From: Halomonas cupida
GTDB lineage: Bacteria > Pseudomonadota > Gammaproteobacteria > Pseudomonadales > Halomonadaceae
Reading direction: 5' to 3'
Length of the DNA: 64,000 bases
Assembly: GCF_900142755.1 (NCBI RefSeq)
Contig: NZ_FRCA01000008.1
Location: 1-64,000, forward strand
Shown in pieces: positions 48,729 through 59,474 of this stretch. Both the position numbers and the translations under genes were made by a program. How positions within the stretch are numbered: position 1 is the first letter of the stretch; each line of letters starts with the position of its first letter. The notes below the pieces were generated by a model. That model made no database searches, was not told the DNA's origin, and was given only the letters and a program-made list of their open reading frames with translations.

Positions 48729-49000
48729 GATCAGGCCTTGGGAGTCAGTGGTGTTAAAGAACGGAGTCGGTATTCGGTGAAGAAAAAGTGCTGGGAAAAC
48801 GGACTCGGCGCGAATCCTAGCAGATCAGGAGCATCAACGCCACGCAGATTCGCCTCGATATCCGCAGCCATCCACGAACATGATAGAATCCGCCCCCTTG
48901 CGTGCCCGCGCCATTCCCCGAGCCGCAAAGCCATCATCTGAACCGAACTCCTGGCGCCCATGTCCACGCCACGCCCCTGAACATCACCATAGAGCCTGAC

Positions 49001-49789
49001 ATGCTTGAGCGAATTCGAATCGTCCTGATCGGCACCAGCCACCCCGGCAACATCGGAGGTGTCGCACGTGCCATGCACAACATGGGCCTGACGGACCTGG
49101 CGCTGGTTGCCCCACGCTGTGAAGCGATCAGCGCCGACAGCATCTCCCGTGCCTCCGGGGCCGACACACTGGTACATAGCGCACAGGTTGTCGACAGCCT
49201 GGAAGAAGCCGTCAGCGACTGCAGTCTAGTCGTCGGCGCCAGTGCACGCAGCCGTACCCTGCCATGGCCGATGATGACACCGCGAGCGCTGGGCGAGCGC
49301 CTTCCCGAGGAGCTGCAGCACTCCGAGTCCCGCATCGCACTCGTCTTCGGCCGTGAGGACAGTGGCCTGTCCAATGCCGAACTGCAACGTTGCCATGCCC
49401 ACGTGCATATCCCTACCAACCCGGATTTCAGCTCACTGAATCTGGCCGCGGCGGTACAGGTACTGGCCTACGAGTGCCGGCTCAGTTGGCTGTCTCATCA
49501 GGACCAGCCAGCCTCAGACGATGACGAAGTGCAGCCGCTGGCCACCCATGAGGAGTTGGAGCACTACTTCGCTCACCTCGAGCGAACGCTGATCGCCATT
49601 GGCTTTCATGACCCGGCAACACCACGCCAACTGATGGCTCGCCTGCGTCGGGTTACCCTGCGCTCGCGGCCCGAGCGTATGGAGCTCAATATTCTACGCG
49701 GCATCCTCAGCGCCACCGAGAAGGCTGCCGGAAAGGTTGCCATGGGCCAACGTTCCAGTGATGAGAGCTCCTCCGACAACCATCATTGA
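49001..49789 (+). CDS. trmJ: tRNA (cytidine/uridine-2'-O-) methyltransferase TrmJ
   Basis: SPOUT-family enzyme that methylates the ribose of position 32 in tRNAs. The 262-aa protein starts MLERIRIVLIGTSHPGNIGG and has FGREDSGLSNAEL and IPTNPDFSSLNLAAAVQVL, the SAM-knot motifs. ATG 49001 gives the family start. Divergent from suhB, 271 bp apart, and followed by cysE. Confidence 0.95.
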   Translation: MLERIRIVLIGTSHPGNIGGVARAMHNMGLTDLALVAPRCEAISADSISRASGADTLVHSAQVVDSLEEAVSDCSLVVGASARSRTLPWPMMTPRALGERLPEELQHSESRIALVFGREDSGLSNAELQRCHAHVHIPTNPDFSSLNLAAAVQVLAYECRLSWLSHQDQPASDDDEVQPLATHEELEHYFAHLERTLIAIGFHDPATPRQLMARLRRVTLRSRPERMELNILRGILSATEKAAGKVAMGQRSSDESSSDNHH

Positions 49790-49811
49790 AGTTGCGCATC
49801 ATCCACTTGAA

Positions 49812-49830
49812 GCGGGCGACAACAGCCCGC
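49812..49830. terminator. Small hairpin after trmJ
   Basis: GCGGGC-GACAACA-GCCCGC, a 6-bp GC stem without T-run, lies between trmJ and cysE. Termination is uncertain. Confidence 0.35.
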
Positions 49831-49865
49831 ACTATGAAGGCTCAGGCTGACTCAAGGACCGCCGC

Positions 49866-50849
49866 ATGTTTCAACGTCTGCGCGAAGACATCGACAGCGT
49901 ATTCGCCCGTGATCCGGCGGCACGCAATTTTCTCGAGGTATTGACCAACTACCCCGGGCTGCATGCCCTGCTGCTGCATCGACTTTCCCACTCACTGTGG
50001 AAACGCAACTTCAAATGGGTGGCGCGCACCCTGTCGACACTCGGCCGTTGGCTGACCGGCATCGAGATCCACCCCGGCGCCAGCATTGGTCGTCGTTTCT
50101 TCATCGACCATGGCATGGGCGTGGTCATCGGCGAAACCACGGTAGTCGGCAACGATGTCACCCTCTATCAGGGAGTCACGCTGGGCGGGACAAGCTGGAA
50201 CAAGGGCAAGCGGCATCCAACACTCGAGGATGGCGTCATCGTGGGTGCCGGCGCCAAGATCCTTGGCCCCTTCACCGTCGGTGCCGGAGCCAAGGTCGGC
50301 TCCAATGCGGTCGTCACCAAGGAAGTTCCCGCCGGTGCCACCGTCGTCGGCATTCCCGGCAAGATCGTCAAGCGCACGGATCCGGACAGCGAGCCCATGC
50401 TCGAGGTTGATCCGGCTCGCCGCGAGGCCATGTGTCAGAAGTTTGGTTTCGATGCTTATGGCATCAGCCAGGACATGCCCGATCCGGTAGCTCGCTCCAT
50501 CCAGGCCATGCTCGACCACATGCATGCTGTCGATGAACGAATCGGCGGAATGTGTCAGACCCTGCGCAAGCTTGACGCCAACTATCGCGATGGCCGGATG
50601 CCGGAACTGCGCGATGAGGATTTCGCTGACATTCTCGACGAGGTGGATCGCGACTGCCCACCGATCTCCGCGCACCAGCCTAAAACGTCGGATACACCGC
50701 AGGACGAGGAACATCAGGCTTCAGCCCCCTCCCCGGACGGTGAACACAACGACGACCAGGCCGCTACCACCAGTGATGACGAGGCGCAAGACAGCGACCA
50801 GGCGCAGAACATCAACAAGGTGCGCGAACATCATCGGGAGAATGGTTGA
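49866..50849 (+). CDS. cysE: Serine O-acetyltransferase with acidic C-terminal tail
   Basis: Makes O-acetylserine for cysteine synthesis. The left-handed beta-helix is clear ([61 protein letters not shown]). The catalytic core ends near residue 180; a helical part follows and then ~60 low-complexity acidic residues ([20 protein letters not shown]), making 327 aa against about 260-273 for common forms. AAGGA precedes the ATG. It lies between trmJ and iscR. Confidence 0.93.
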   Translation: MFQRLREDIDSVFARDPAARNFLEVLTNYPGLHALLLHRLSHSLWKRNFKWVARTLSTLGRWLTGIEIHPGASIGRRFFIDHGMGVVIGETTVVGNDVTLYQGVTLGGTSWNKGKRHPTLEDGVIVGAGAKILGPFTVGAGAKVGSNAVVTKEVPAGATVVGIPGKIVKRTDPDSEPMLEVDPARREAMCQKFGFDAYGISQDMPDPVARSIQAMLDHMHAVDERIGGMCQTLRKLDANYRDGRMPELRDEDFADILDEVDRDCPPISAHQPKTSDTPQDEEHQASAPSPDGEHNDDQAATTSDDEAQDSDQAQNINKVREHHRENG

Positions 50850-50968
50850 CCGCAATACTCGGTCTTTCTCATAATGGCAGCCATGAATGAGTCGGTGAGA
50901 CCGCATGATCGCCTACTCGACCACCAGACAGAGCTGCCGACCTCTCGTCGGCGCCGAGGTATTTCCTC

Positions 50969-51439
50969 ATGCGCCTGACCACCAAGGGCCGCTACGCCGT
51001 GACCGCCATGCTCGACATGGCCATCAATGCCGATGACGGCCCGGTGTGCCTTGCCGATATTGCCCGCCGACAGCAGATTTCGCTGTCCTACCTTGAGCAG
51101 TTGTTTGCTCGGCTACGCCGTGCAGGCCTGGTGGACAGCGTGCGCGGCCCCGGCGGCGGTTACCTGCTGATCGACAGTGCCGAACACATTTCTGTCGCCC
51201 GGGTCATCGAAGCCGTCAATGAGTCGGTCGATACCACCCGTTGTGGCGGTGTTGCGGACTGTCAACAGGGCGACATCTGCCTGACCCACCACCTCTGGGA
51301 CGAGTTGTCGGAACGTATCCAGCAATTTCTGGCCGGAGTCACTCTTGGTGAGCTGGCACGGCGTCAGGAAATTGCCGAGATTGCAGGACGACAGAGACAA
51401 CGTCTGAATGAGGATGGCATCCTGGTCTCGGCAACGTGA
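50969..51439 (+). CDS. iscR: Fe-S cluster regulator IscR
   Basis: A 156-aa Rrf2-family regulator. N-terminal [18 protein letters not shown] and the winged HTH ([19 protein letters not shown]) are standard. The [2Fe-2S] ligands are present as three Cys and a His in [17 protein letters not shown]. It should repress its own operon when it carries a cluster. Head of iscR-iscS-iscA. Confidence 0.96.
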   Translation: MRLTTKGRYAVTAMLDMAINADDGPVCLADIARRQQISLSYLEQLFARLRRAGLVDSVRGPGGGYLLIDSAEHISVARVIEAVNESVDTTRCGGVADCQQGDICLTHHLWDELSERIQQFLAGVTLGELARRQEIAEIAGRQRQRLNEDGILVSAT

Positions 51440-51493
51440 TGCCCCTGCCCCCGTTACCTGCGCCAGGCGCCGGATCATGATGAAAGTGACCCC

Positions 51494-52654
51494 ATGACAT
51501 CACCCGTATACCTTGATTATGCAGCCACGACACCGGTCGACCCGAGGGTTGCCGACGTCATGTCGCGTCACCTGACCCTGGATGGCACCTTTGCCAACCC
51601 GGCGTCGCGTAGCCATATGCCGGGATGGCTGGCCGAGCAGGCAGTGGAGAGCGCGCGTCGCCAGGTTGCCGACCTGATCAATGCCGACCCACGCGAGATT
51701 GTCTGGACCAGTGGAGCCACCGAGGCCGATAACCTGGCCATTCTCGGCTATCTCCGCGGCAATCGTGAGCGTGGCCGCCATATGGTCACGTCGATCATCG
51801 AGCACAAGGCTGTCATCGATACCGCCGAGGCCGCCGAGAAGGAAGGCTTCGAGGTCAGCTGGCTGACACCGGGTGCCGACGGCCGCATCACTCCGCAACA
51901 GCTGGCCGATGCCATGCGCCCGGATACCGTACTGGTATCACTGATGGCAGTGAACAACGAGCTGGGCAGCATCCACGATCTGGCCGCCCTCTCCCAGGTG
52001 GCTCATGAGCATGGTGCCGTACTGCATGTTGATGCCGCCCAGGGCAGCGGCCGCATATCGCTGGATGTCGAGGCACTGGGTATCGACCTGATGTCACTCT
52101 CTGGCCACAAGGTCTACGGCCCCAAGGGCATCGGCGCGCTTTACGTCAAACGCAGCCCGGATTTACGTATAGAGGCACTCATTCATGGTGGCGGCCATGA
52201 GCGCGGCATGCGCTCCGGCACCCTGCCCACTCACCAGATTGCCGGCATGGGCGAGGCATTCGCCCTTGCGGCACAACACGGCGAGGAAGACCAGGCAAGA
52301 ATCACCGCACTACGTGATCAGTTGCTGTCCACCATCGCCGATATCGATGGTGTATGCTGCAACACCGACATCCAGGTGTCTGTCCCCAACATCCTCAATC
52401 TTGGTTTCGATGGTGTTGATGGTGAGTCGCTATTGATGGCCCTGCGCGATATTGCCCTGTCCACAGGCTCTGCCTGCAACTCTGCCAGCGTCGAGCCGTC
52501 CTATGTATTGAAGGGCATCGGTGTGCCACGACGTCTGGCATTGTCCTCGCTACGCCTGAGTCTTGGACGCTTCACCACCCAGGATGACATCGAGCGCGCC
52601 GGCCAGGCGCTTCGCCACGCACTGACAGGACTGCGTGAACGCGCAGCCCCGTGA
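51494..52654 (+). CDS. iscS: Cysteine desulfurase IscS, lacking the C-terminal tail
   Basis: PLP enzyme that takes sulfur from cysteine for Fe-S clusters and tRNA thiolation. The PLP Lys is in LSGHKVYGPKG and the active Cys is C328 in STGSACNSAS, the same number as in E. coli. At 386 aa it is ~18 residues shorter than E. coli IscS (404) and ends LTGLRERAAP. The missing end is the segment that docks the IscU scaffold in E. coli. No iscU follows; iscA begins 86 bp downstream. Confidence 0.93.
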   Translation: MTSPVYLDYAATTPVDPRVADVMSRHLTLDGTFANPASRSHMPGWLAEQAVESARRQVADLINADPREIVWTSGATEADNLAILGYLRGNRERGRHMVTSIIEHKAVIDTAEAAEKEGFEVSWLTPGADGRITPQQLADAMRPDTVLVSLMAVNNELGSIHDLAALSQVAHEHGAVLHVDAAQGSGRISLDVEALGIDLMSLSGHKVYGPKGIGALYVKRSPDLRIEALIHGGGHERGMRSGTLPTHQIAGMGEAFALAAQHGEEDQARITALRDQLLSTIADIDGVCCNTDIQVSVPNILNLGFDGVDGESLLMALRDIALSTGSACNSASVEPSYVLKGIGVPRRLALSSLRLSLGRFTTQDDIERAGQALRHALTGLRERAAP

Positions 52655-52740
52655 ACCACACAGGTTCCATGAACTTTTATATGGTCCATGAACTGCACAC
52701 CGGGCCCGATACGAATCGAGCCGACGACCAGGAGACCCCC

Positions 52741-53067
52741 ATGGCACAGCTGACCATCACTCCCGCTGCCGCAGACCAGATTCGCCGTGTTCTCGATGAA
52801 CGCGGCAGCGGTCTGGGACTGCGCGTGTCGGTGAAGCCCAGCGGCTGCTCCGGCTATAGCTATGTGCTCGACTTTGCTGACGATGTTGCCGAGGACGACG
52901 CCACCTTCGAGGAACACGGAGTAAGCGTGTTCGTCGCCCCGGACGCTCTCGAGATGCTCGACGGCAGCGAAGTGGACTACGTCAACGAAGGACTCAATCG
53001 CTTCTTCCGCTTCAACAACCCCAACGTCAAGGATGAATGCGGCTGCGGCGAGAGTTTTACGGTATAG
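52741..53067 (+). CDS. iscA: Iron-sulfur assembly protein IscA
   Basis: A 108-aa A-type Fe-S carrier. The three Cys are in KPSGCSGYSY and NPNVKDECGCGESF, closer to IscA than to ErpA. CAGGAGA lies ahead of ATG 52741. Third and last isc gene here; hscB, hscA and fdx do not follow, and an intergenic heptamer repeat precedes ndk. Confidence 0.93.
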   Translation: MAQLTITPAAADQIRRVLDERGSGLGLRVSVKPSGCSGYSYVLDFADDVAEDDATFEEHGVSVFVAPDALEMLDGSEVDYVNEGLNRFFRFNNPNVKDECGCGESFTV

Positions 53068-53080
53068 GAATGGCCAGCCG

Positions 53081-53150
53081 CGAGCGACGAGCAACCAGCA
53101 CCGAGCCGAACCCGGCACGAGGAACGCTCGTAGCTCGTAGCTCGTAGCTC
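53081..53150. repeat. Ten-heptamer inverted repeat between iscA and ndk
   Basis: Exactly ten 7-bp units: CGAGCGA CGAGCAA at the left and three GTAGCTC at the right, with degenerate units between. Left GAGCGACGAGC pairs with right GCTCGTAGCTC with one mismatch. Same architecture as the tract at 13893-14025. Confidence 0.75.
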
Positions 53151-53183
53151 ATCACAATCATTCCCCTGGCCGCCTATCGGCGC

Positions 53184-53267
53184 TATAATCTGCGGCCCAA
53201 CGGCGCGTGACGCCGAAAAGAACACCTTATCGCGTTGCGCCGCCCCGGTCTCCGAGGCGGCGCGACG
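53184..53267 (+). promoter_or_regulatory. ndk -10 box and 5'-UTR hairpin
   Basis: TATAAT lies at 53184-53189. Downstream, CGTTGCGCCGCC (53233-53244) pairs with GGCGGCGCGACG (53256-53267), a 12-bp GC-rich stem (one G-T) ending 42 bases before the ndk start. It may stabilise or attenuate the mRNA; no T-run follows. Confidence 0.5.
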
Positions 53268-53309
53268 TTATCTACCTGCCATTCATCCATCCTTACTAGC
53301 GGAGTAACC

Positions 53310-53735
53310 ATGGCTACCGAGCGCACTCTCTCCATCATCAAGCCCGACGCTGTTGCCAAGAACGTCATCGGCGAAATCGTGACTCGCTTCGAAAAGGCCG
53401 ACCTCAAGGTTGTTGCCGCGAAGATGATCCACCTGTCCCGCGAGCAGGCTGAAGGCTTCTACGCCGAACACAAGGAACGCCCCTTCTTCGGCGCGCTGGT
53501 CGAGTTCATGACCTCTGGTCCGGTGGTTGTTCAGGTACTGGAAGGCGACAACGCCATCGCGCTCAACCGCGAGCTCATGGGCGCCACCAACCCGAAGGAA
53601 GCCGCTGCCGGCACCATCCGTGCTGACTTCGCCTCTTCCATCGATGCCAACGCTGTTCACGGTTCCGATTCTCCGGCTTCTGCCGAGCGCGAAGTTGCCT
53701 ACTTCTTCAGCGCTGACGAAATCTGCCCGCGCTGA
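53310..53735 (+). CDS. ndk: Nucleoside diphosphate kinase
   Basis: Transfers the gamma-phosphate of ATP to nucleoside diphosphates. The 141-aa protein starts [18 protein letters not shown]; the phosphorylated His is in [21 protein letters not shown] lies ahead of ATG 53310. It precedes rlmN, as in many gammaproteobacteria. Confidence 0.97.
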   Translation: MATERTLSIIKPDAVAKNVIGEIVTRFEKADLKVVAAKMIHLSREQAEGFYAEHKERPFFGALVEFMTSGPVVVQVLEGDNAIALNRELMGATNPKEAAAGTIRADFASSIDANAVHGSDSPASAEREVAYFFSADEICPR

Positions 53736-53808
53736 GCCCCTTCTGCAATACCTGCGCGGGAGCCTGCTCCCGCGCACCCAACCGGTCCTATGACCCACTG
53801 AACCTACC

Positions 53809-54936
53809 ATGACCGCGACCACCGCTCCCGAACGCACCAACCTGCTGGGCATGACCCGTGAGCAGTTGGAAGCCTTTTTCGTCTCGATTGGCGAGAAGAA
53901 ATTTCGTGCCGCCCAGGTGATGAAGTGGATTCATCACGAAGGCTGCGACGACTTCTCGACAATGACCAACCTGTCCAAGGCGCTGCGTGCACGTCTGGAA
54001 GAAACCGCCGAGATTCGCGGCCCGAAGGTGGTCTACGAAGGCTCGTCCAGTGACGGTACCCGCAAGTGGGTAGTGGAAGTGGAAGACGGCAGCTATGTCG
54101 AGACCGTGCTGATTCCCGCGGATGACGGCAAGCGCCGCACACTTTGCGTGTCTTCCCAGGTGGGCTGCTCGCTGGATTGCAGTTTCTGCTCCACCGGCAA
54201 GCAGGGCTTTCAGCGCAACCTCACCAGCGCCGAAATCATTGGTCAGGTCTGGGTCGCATCGCGCAGCGTGGGGTCAAGCCGGGATACTGCACATCGCCCG
54301 GTAACCAATGTCGTGATGATGGGTATGGGCGAGCCCCTGCTCAACTACGACAATGTTCTGCCCGCCATGAAATTGATGCTCGACGACAACGCCTACGGCT
54401 TGTCCAAACGCCGAGTCACGTTGTCGACGTCCGGTGTTGTACCGATGATTGATCGGCTTGGCGACGACCTCGATGTCAGCCTTGCCATCTCACTGCATGC
54501 TGGCAACGACGAACTGCGCAATGAACTGGTGCCGCTGAATCGCAAGTACAACATTCGCACGCTGCTGGATGCCTGTCAGCGCTATCTGCAGAAATGCGGT
54601 GACGCGCGAGTGATCACCATCGAGTACACGGTAATCGCTGGCGTCAACGATCAGCAGGAGCATGCTCGCCAACTGGCCGAAGTTGTGCGCGATCTGCCAT
54701 GCAAGATCAACCTGATACCCTTCAACCCCTTCCCGCACTCGGGCTATGAAAAGCCGTCGCGCAATCAGGTGGTACGTTTCCAGAAATGGCTGCACGAGCT
54801 TGGCCATACTGCGCCGATCCGCTCTACACGGGGTGACGATATCGATGCCGCCTGCGGACAGCTGGTGGGTCGCGTCAAGGACCGTACCAAACGTCACGAG
54901 CGCTATATTCAGTCGATCCAGATCGATGCCGATTGA
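53809..54936 (+). CDS. rlmN: Dual-specificity RNA methyltransferase RlmN
   Basis: Radical-SAM enzyme that methylates C2 of A2503 in 23S rRNA and A37 in some tRNAs. The cluster motif is [30 protein letters not shown] and [18 protein letters not shown] follow, with the C-terminal Cys region [11 protein letters not shown]. At 375 aa it is full length. Confidence 0.97.
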   Translation: MTATTAPERTNLLGMTREQLEAFFVSIGEKKFRAAQVMKWIHHEGCDDFSTMTNLSKALRARLEETAEIRGPKVVYEGSSSDGTRKWVVEVEDGSYVETVLIPADDGKRRTLCVSSQVGCSLDCSFCSTGKQGFQRNLTSAEIIGQVWVASRSVGSSRDTAHRPVTNVVMMGMGEPLLNYDNVLPAMKLMLDDNAYGLSKRRVTLSTSGVVPMIDRLGDDLDVSLAISLHAGNDELRNELVPLNRKYNIRTLLDACQRYLQKCGDARVITIEYTVIAGVNDQQEHARQLAEVVRDLPCKINLIPFNPFPHSGYEKPSRNQVVRFQKWLHELGHTAPIRSTRGDDIDAACGQLVGRVKDRTKRHERYIQSIQIDAD

Positions 54937-55061
54937 GCCTACTCTACGGCTTGACTTCAGCGCCCCGTGACGCTTTGATGATCAAGCTTTTTTCGGGAAT
55001 TGGGCGACAAGGCATCTGCGGTATCATGATGCGGCTGACAAGCCGCTGACGCGAGGATCGA

Positions 55062-55829
55062 ATGACAGGCCAACAGAGTTCTACCAGGGCAGGAATCATC
55101 AGCCTGAAGGCTACCCTGTTGGTATTGTCTGGCCTGCTGATACTACCCGGCCTGACAGGTTGCGCCTCGCAACACAGCGGCCCCGCTTCTCAGGCCAGCG
55201 ATCCCGTATCAGCCTACCGCCAGCTTGGCGAAGCCTATCTACAGCAAGACAATCTACCTCGGGCCATGAGCGCACTGGATCGTGCTCTTGCAATCGATGC
55301 GGCGGATCCCGGGGCACTTCAGGCCATGGCGATGGTCTATCAACGTCAGGGGGAGGAGGATCTCGCCGAGCACTATTTCAGCAAGGCTCTGGCGCTTGAC
55401 CCGAACTTTACCCGAGCACGCAACAATTACGCCGCCTTCCTGTATGATCAAGGGCGAACCAGTGCCGCCTGTGAACAGCTGGAAATCGCGGCCAGAGATA
55501 CGCATTACGTCAACCGGTCCCGTTTGTTTGCCAATCTGGGACGGTGTGAGTGGGAACTGGGGGACGTCGCGTCCGCTCGGCAGGATCTGCAGCGAGCCCA
55601 GGAGATGGATTCGCGTCAGCCACTGAGTTACCTCACTCTGGCAGAATTGGAATACGCACAGGGCAACCTCCTGCGCGCCCGATCACAGCTGGATCGCTAT
55701 GTGCATCTTGCCGGGCCCACGCCTGCTGCAAGACACCTGGAAAGGAAGATGACCATTGCCGGAGACTCCTCTGCGACAATGGGCACAAGCGACCCCCAGC
55801 CGCGTCTTGCGACGCCCGGCGCGCTTTGA
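55062..55829 (+). CDS. pilF: Type IV pilus assembly lipoprotein PilF (TPR protein)
   Basis: A 255-aa outer-membrane lipoprotein with lipobox LTGC (Cys about 34) and several TPR units between about 50 and 215 (YRQLGEAYLQQDNLPRAMSAL, ALQAMAMVYQRQGEEDLAEHY). PilF is needed for PilQ secretin assembly. GAGG precedes the ATG. The gene sits between rlmN and rodZ, its usual place; no other pilus gene is in view. Confidence 0.9.
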   Translation: MTGQQSSTRAGIISLKATLLVLSGLLILPGLTGCASQHSGPASQASDPVSAYRQLGEAYLQQDNLPRAMSALDRALAIDAADPGALQAMAMVYQRQGEEDLAEHYFSKALALDPNFTRARNNYAAFLYDQGRTSAACEQLEIAARDTHYVNRSRLFANLGRCEWELGDVASARQDLQRAQEMDSRQPLSYLTLAELEYAQGNLLRARSQLDRYVHLAGPTPAARHLERKMTIAGDSSATMGTSDPQPRLATPGAL

Positions 55830-55860
55830 TTACAGTTTTCAAGATGAAGGATGCTCAGCC

Positions 55861-56880
55861 ATGAGCGAAACTCCACAAAGCGAACCCAACATCCTCTCGT
55901 CTCAGGGCTCTCCCGGCGAATTCCTTCGCCAGGAACGAGAGCACCAGGGATTGACCAGAGAAGAAGTCGGTGCCGCCCTCAACCTCCGTCCCGCCGTGAT
56001 CGAGGGACTGGAGGACGACACCTATGATCAGGTGCCGGTTGTCACCTATCGACGGGGCTACCTGCGCAGCTATGCGCAATTGCTGGGAGTCGACACTCGC
56101 CAGGTCATGGAGCTGTACCAGGCTCGCATGGGCAACGAGGAAGTCGAGCGCAAGGTTACCCCGGTCTATATCAACAAGCCGCCCTCACGCATTGGTACAT
56201 GGCTGTTCCGGCTGGTGACATTGATCGTCATTGCTGGGCTGGTGGGCCTGACGTTGATGTGGTGGCAAAGCCGTGGTGGCAGCCAGCCGCCGCAGGTCAG
56301 CGACAATGGCCCCGTTTCAGTGGACAGCATCGACGGTAGCGAAGCGACCAGCGATGAATCGCCCGACAACAACAGCGAAGCCCTGCCTCCGGTACCTGAA
56401 GACGACAGCGAAATGGGGCTGGTTGCCGATGGAGATGCCGCTGCAGAAGGCTCCGCAGCCAGCGCTGATGCCGCTGCCACGCAGGACGTCACCACCACGG
56501 ACGATGGCACGCCGGTCACGGTGGCAGCCGCCGAACAGGCAGCTGCTACCACAGAGAACGCAACAGATGCCTCTGCGGCAGAAGACGCACAGGCCGAAAC
56601 CGACCAACCAGCAGTGAGCGAGCAGGCCGTTGCCAGCGCCAATGAGCTGAACATCACCTTCAATGGCGCCTCCTGGGTGAACATCAACGACAGCACCAAT
56701 ACACAACTGCTCAATGGCACCCAGGCCGCCGGCACCGAAGTGACCCTGGAGGGCGAACCGCCCATCCGCCTGGTCATCGGCAACGCCTCCGAGGTAGCCC
56801 TGAATTGGCAAGGCGAAGCTGTCGATCTGCGCAGCATCGCCGGCCGCAGCAACGTAGCCCGCTTTACGCTGGGGGAGTGA
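55861..56880 (+). CDS. rodZ: Cytoskeleton protein RodZ
   Basis: A 339-aa bitopic membrane protein linking MreB to the cell-wall machinery. An N-terminal HTH ([20 protein letters not shown], about residues 20-85), a membrane helix ([21 protein letters not shown], about 116-136), a ~120-residue Ala/Asp/Thr-rich linker and the C-terminal DUF4115 domain ([15 protein letters not shown]) are in order. ATG 55861 follows pilF by 31 bp. Confidence 0.94.
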   Translation: MSETPQSEPNILSSQGSPGEFLRQEREHQGLTREEVGAALNLRPAVIEGLEDDTYDQVPVVTYRRGYLRSYAQLLGVDTRQVMELYQARMGNEEVERKVTPVYINKPPSRIGTWLFRLVTLIVIAGLVGLTLMWWQSRGGSQPPQVSDNGPVSVDSIDGSEATSDESPDNNSEALPPVPEDDSEMGLVADGDAAAEGSAASADAAATQDVTTTDDGTPVTVAAAEQAAATTENATDASAAEDAQAETDQPAVSEQAVASANELNITFNGASWVNINDSTNTQLLNGTQAAGTEVTLEGEPPIRLVIGNASEVALNWQGEAVDLRSIAGRSNVARFTLGE

Positions 56881-56890
56881 TTCCGTAGTC

Positions 56891-58006
56891 ATGCATTCGC
56901 ATTCGCCGATCCAAAGACGCAAGTCTCGCCAGATTCATGTCGGCTCCGTACCGGTCGGAGGAGATGCTCCGATCTCGGTACAGAGCATGACCAACACCGA
57001 TACGCTGGACGTTGAGGCAACCCTGGGCCAGATTCGCGCACTGGAGAAGGCCGGTGCCGATATCGTTCGTGTCTCGGTACCGACCATGGATGCCGCCGAG
57101 GCCTTCGGCAGGATCAAGCGTGGCACCAGTGTTCCGCTGGTTGCCGATATCCATTTCGACTACCGCATTGCACTGCGGGTTGCCGAGCTGGGTGTCGACT
57201 GTCTGCGCATCAACCCCGGCAACATCGGTCGTGAGGATCGTGTTCAGGCCGTGGTCTCCGCCGCACGCGACAATGGCATTCCGATTCGCATCGGCGTCAA
57301 CGCCGGTTCGCTGGAGAAGGACCTGCAGAAGAAGTATGGCGAGCCGACCCCTGCGGCCCTGGTGGAATCAGCCATGCGCCATATCGATCATCTCGATCGC
57401 CTCGACTTCCCGGACTTCAAGGTCAGCGTCAAGGCATCCGATGTATTCATGGCCGTCGCCGCCTACCGCGACCTGGCCGCGCGCATCGAGCAGCCTCTGC
57501 ACCTCGGCATCACCGAAGCCGGCGGCCTGCGCTCGGGGACCGTGAAGTCATCCATCGGCCTGGGCATGTTGTTGATGGACGGCATCGGCGACACCATCCG
57601 CGTGTCACTGGCAGCGGACCCGGTCGAGGAGATCAAGGTCGGCTTTGATATGCTCAAGAGCCTGCGACTGCGCGCCAAGGGCATCAACTTCATCGCCTGC
57701 CCCAGCTGCTCACGTCAGAACTTCGATGTCATCAGCACCATGAATGCGCTCGAGGAGCGCCTCGAGGACGTAATGACGCCTCTCGACGTGGCGGTTATCG
57801 GCTGTGTGGTCAACGGCCCCGGTGAAGCTCGTGAGGCAGACCTCGGTCTGACTGGCGGCAGCCCCAACAACCTGGTCTATATCGATGGCAAGCCAGCGAG
57901 CAAGCTGCGCAATGACCATCTGGTTGATGACCTGGAAGCACTGATTCGACAGAAGGTAGAAGAAAAACAGGCGGCGCAGGAAGACGTCATCGTGCGTCAG
58001 AGCTGA
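56891..58006 (+). CDS. ispG: 4-hydroxy-3-methylbut-2-en-1-yl diphosphate synthase
   Basis: [4Fe-4S] enzyme of the MEP isoprenoid pathway. The 371-aa protein has the Cys ligands in [10 protein letters not shown] and [11 protein letters not shown], and [20 protein letters not shown] near the N-terminus. It starts 10 bp after rodZ. Confidence 0.97.
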   Translation: MHSHSPIQRRKSRQIHVGSVPVGGDAPISVQSMTNTDTLDVEATLGQIRALEKAGADIVRVSVPTMDAAEAFGRIKRGTSVPLVADIHFDYRIALRVAELGVDCLRINPGNIGREDRVQAVVSAARDNGIPIRIGVNAGSLEKDLQKKYGEPTPAALVESAMRHIDHLDRLDFPDFKVSVKASDVFMAVAAYRDLAARIEQPLHLGITEAGGLRSGTVKSSIGLGMLLMDGIGDTIRVSLAADPVEEIKVGFDMLKSLRLRAKGINFIACPSCSRQNFDVISTMNALEERLEDVMTPLDVAVIGCVVNGPGEAREADLGLTGGSPNNLVYIDGKPASKLRNDHLVDDLEALIRQKVEEKQAAQEDVIVRQS

Positions 58007-58062
58007 CAGCGTCGCCACCCGCCGCGACACAGTGGCAATACATTCGCCGGATATCAGCGGCA

Positions 58063-58093
58063 CATGCCCGGGGCCTCCAGTGGCACCCGGGCA
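58063..58093 (+). terminator. Hairpin after ispG
   Basis: ATGCCCGGG and CCCGGGCAT form a perfect 9-bp stem with a 13-base loop. No T-run. Confidence 0.5.
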
Positions 58094-58194
58094 TCAGCGT
58101 TTGAGAGACACTGATTCAGGCGGCCTGCGCCGCTGTCAGCCCCAACGCTCCCCACGACGGCGTACAGGCATAGAATGAAGTCAAGGAGTCATCT

Positions 58195-59469
58195 TTGAGT
58201 AACAGGATCCAGGCCATTCGCGGCATGAACGACCTTCTGCCCGACCAGTCGCCGGTATGGCAGTACTTCGAGTCCCAGGTTGCCGCGCTGATGAAGCGCT
58301 ATGGCTATGACGAGATTCGCACCCCGATTGTTGAGCAGACCGCCCTGTTCTGTCGCTCCATTGGTGAAGTCACCGATATCGTCGAGAAGGAAATGTACAC
58401 CTTCGAGGATCGCAATGGTGACAGCCTGACGCTGCGTCCAGAAGGCACCGCCGCCACCGTACGTGCTGCCATGGAACATGGCCTGCTCTACAACCAGACT
58501 CAGCGCCTGTGGTACACCGGCCCGATGTTCCGTCACGAGCGGCCCCAGAAAGGGCGCTACCGCCAGTTCCACCAGGTCGGTGTCGAGGCCTATGGCCTGG
58601 ATGGCCCGGATATCGATGCCGAGGTGATTCTGCTCTCCGCTCGCCTGTGGAAGCAGCTCGGGCTCTACGAGCATGTGAGCCTGGAGCTCAACTCGCTGGG
58701 CTCCAATGAAGCGCGCGCCGCCTACCGCGACAAGCTGGTGGCATACTTCGAGGCCCACCATGAGGTACTCGACGAGGATTCACGCCGCCGCCTGGGATCG
58801 AACCCATTGCGCATCCTCGACTCAAAGAATCCGGCCATGGCCGATATGCTCGCCGACGCGCCGCGGCTGATGGATCACCTCGATGATGAGTCCCGCGAGC
58901 ATTTCGAAGCGCTTACCGCTCGCCTGGAGGCGGCCGGCATCGACTATGTGATCAACCCGCGCTTGGTGCGCGGCCTCGACTACTACTGTCGTACCGTCTT
59001 CGAATGGACTACCACTGCACTGGGCAGCCAGGGCACGGTCTGCGCTGGTGGCCGCTACGATGGTCTGGTGGAACAGCTTGGTGGCAAGCCGACACCAGCC
59101 GTGGGCTTTGCCATGGGCATCGAGCGTCTGATCCTGTTGCTCGAGACGCTGGACACCGTTCCAGACGAGGCCCGTGCGCCGCTGGATGCCTATGTATTGG
59201 GTATGGATGCCGGTACCGATATGGCGGCCATGGCACTGGCCGAGCAATTGCGTGACACGGCCCCCGAGCTGGGTGTCCAGCTCCACTGCGGTGGCGGAAA
59301 CTTCAAGAACCGCATGAAAAAGGCCGACCGCAGTGGTGCCAGGGTCGCGCTGATCATCGGCGAAAACGAGCAGGCTTCCGGCACGGTTGCCATCAAGTTC
59401 CTGCGCGACGATCGCAATCAGGAGGTTGTCGCACAACAGGATCTGGCCGCGACCCTGAGATCACTTTGA
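58195..59469 (+). CDS. hisS: Histidyl-tRNA synthetase
   Basis: A 424-aa class II synthetase that charges tRNA-His. Motif 2 is [21 protein letters not shown], the histidine loops are [15 protein letters not shown] and [15 protein letters not shown], and [13 protein letters not shown] is present. The start is a TTG at 58195 with AAGGAG 6 bases upstream; no ATG is available before the conserved IRGMNDLLP. Confidence 0.96.
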   Translation: MSNRIQAIRGMNDLLPDQSPVWQYFESQVAALMKRYGYDEIRTPIVEQTALFCRSIGEVTDIVEKEMYTFEDRNGDSLTLRPEGTAATVRAAMEHGLLYNQTQRLWYTGPMFRHERPQKGRYRQFHQVGVEAYGLDGPDIDAEVILLSARLWKQLGLYEHVSLELNSLGSNEARAAYRDKLVAYFEAHHEVLDEDSRRRLGSNPLRILDSKNPAMADMLADAPRLMDHLDDESREHFEALTARLEAAGIDYVINPRLVRGLDYYCRTVFEWTTTALGSQGTVCAGGRYDGLVEQLGGKPTPAVGFAMGIERLILLLETLDTVPDEARAPLDAYVLGMDAGTDMAAMALAEQLRDTAPELGVQLHCGGGNFKNRMKKADRSGARVALIIGENEQASGTVAIKFLRDDRNQEVVAQQDLAATLRSL

Positions 59470-59474
59470 TCCCA

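Noticed and set aside
48884..48889. TAGAAT between suhB and trmJ as a trmJ promoter
   Set aside because: No -35 element at suitable spacing; not strong enough to list.
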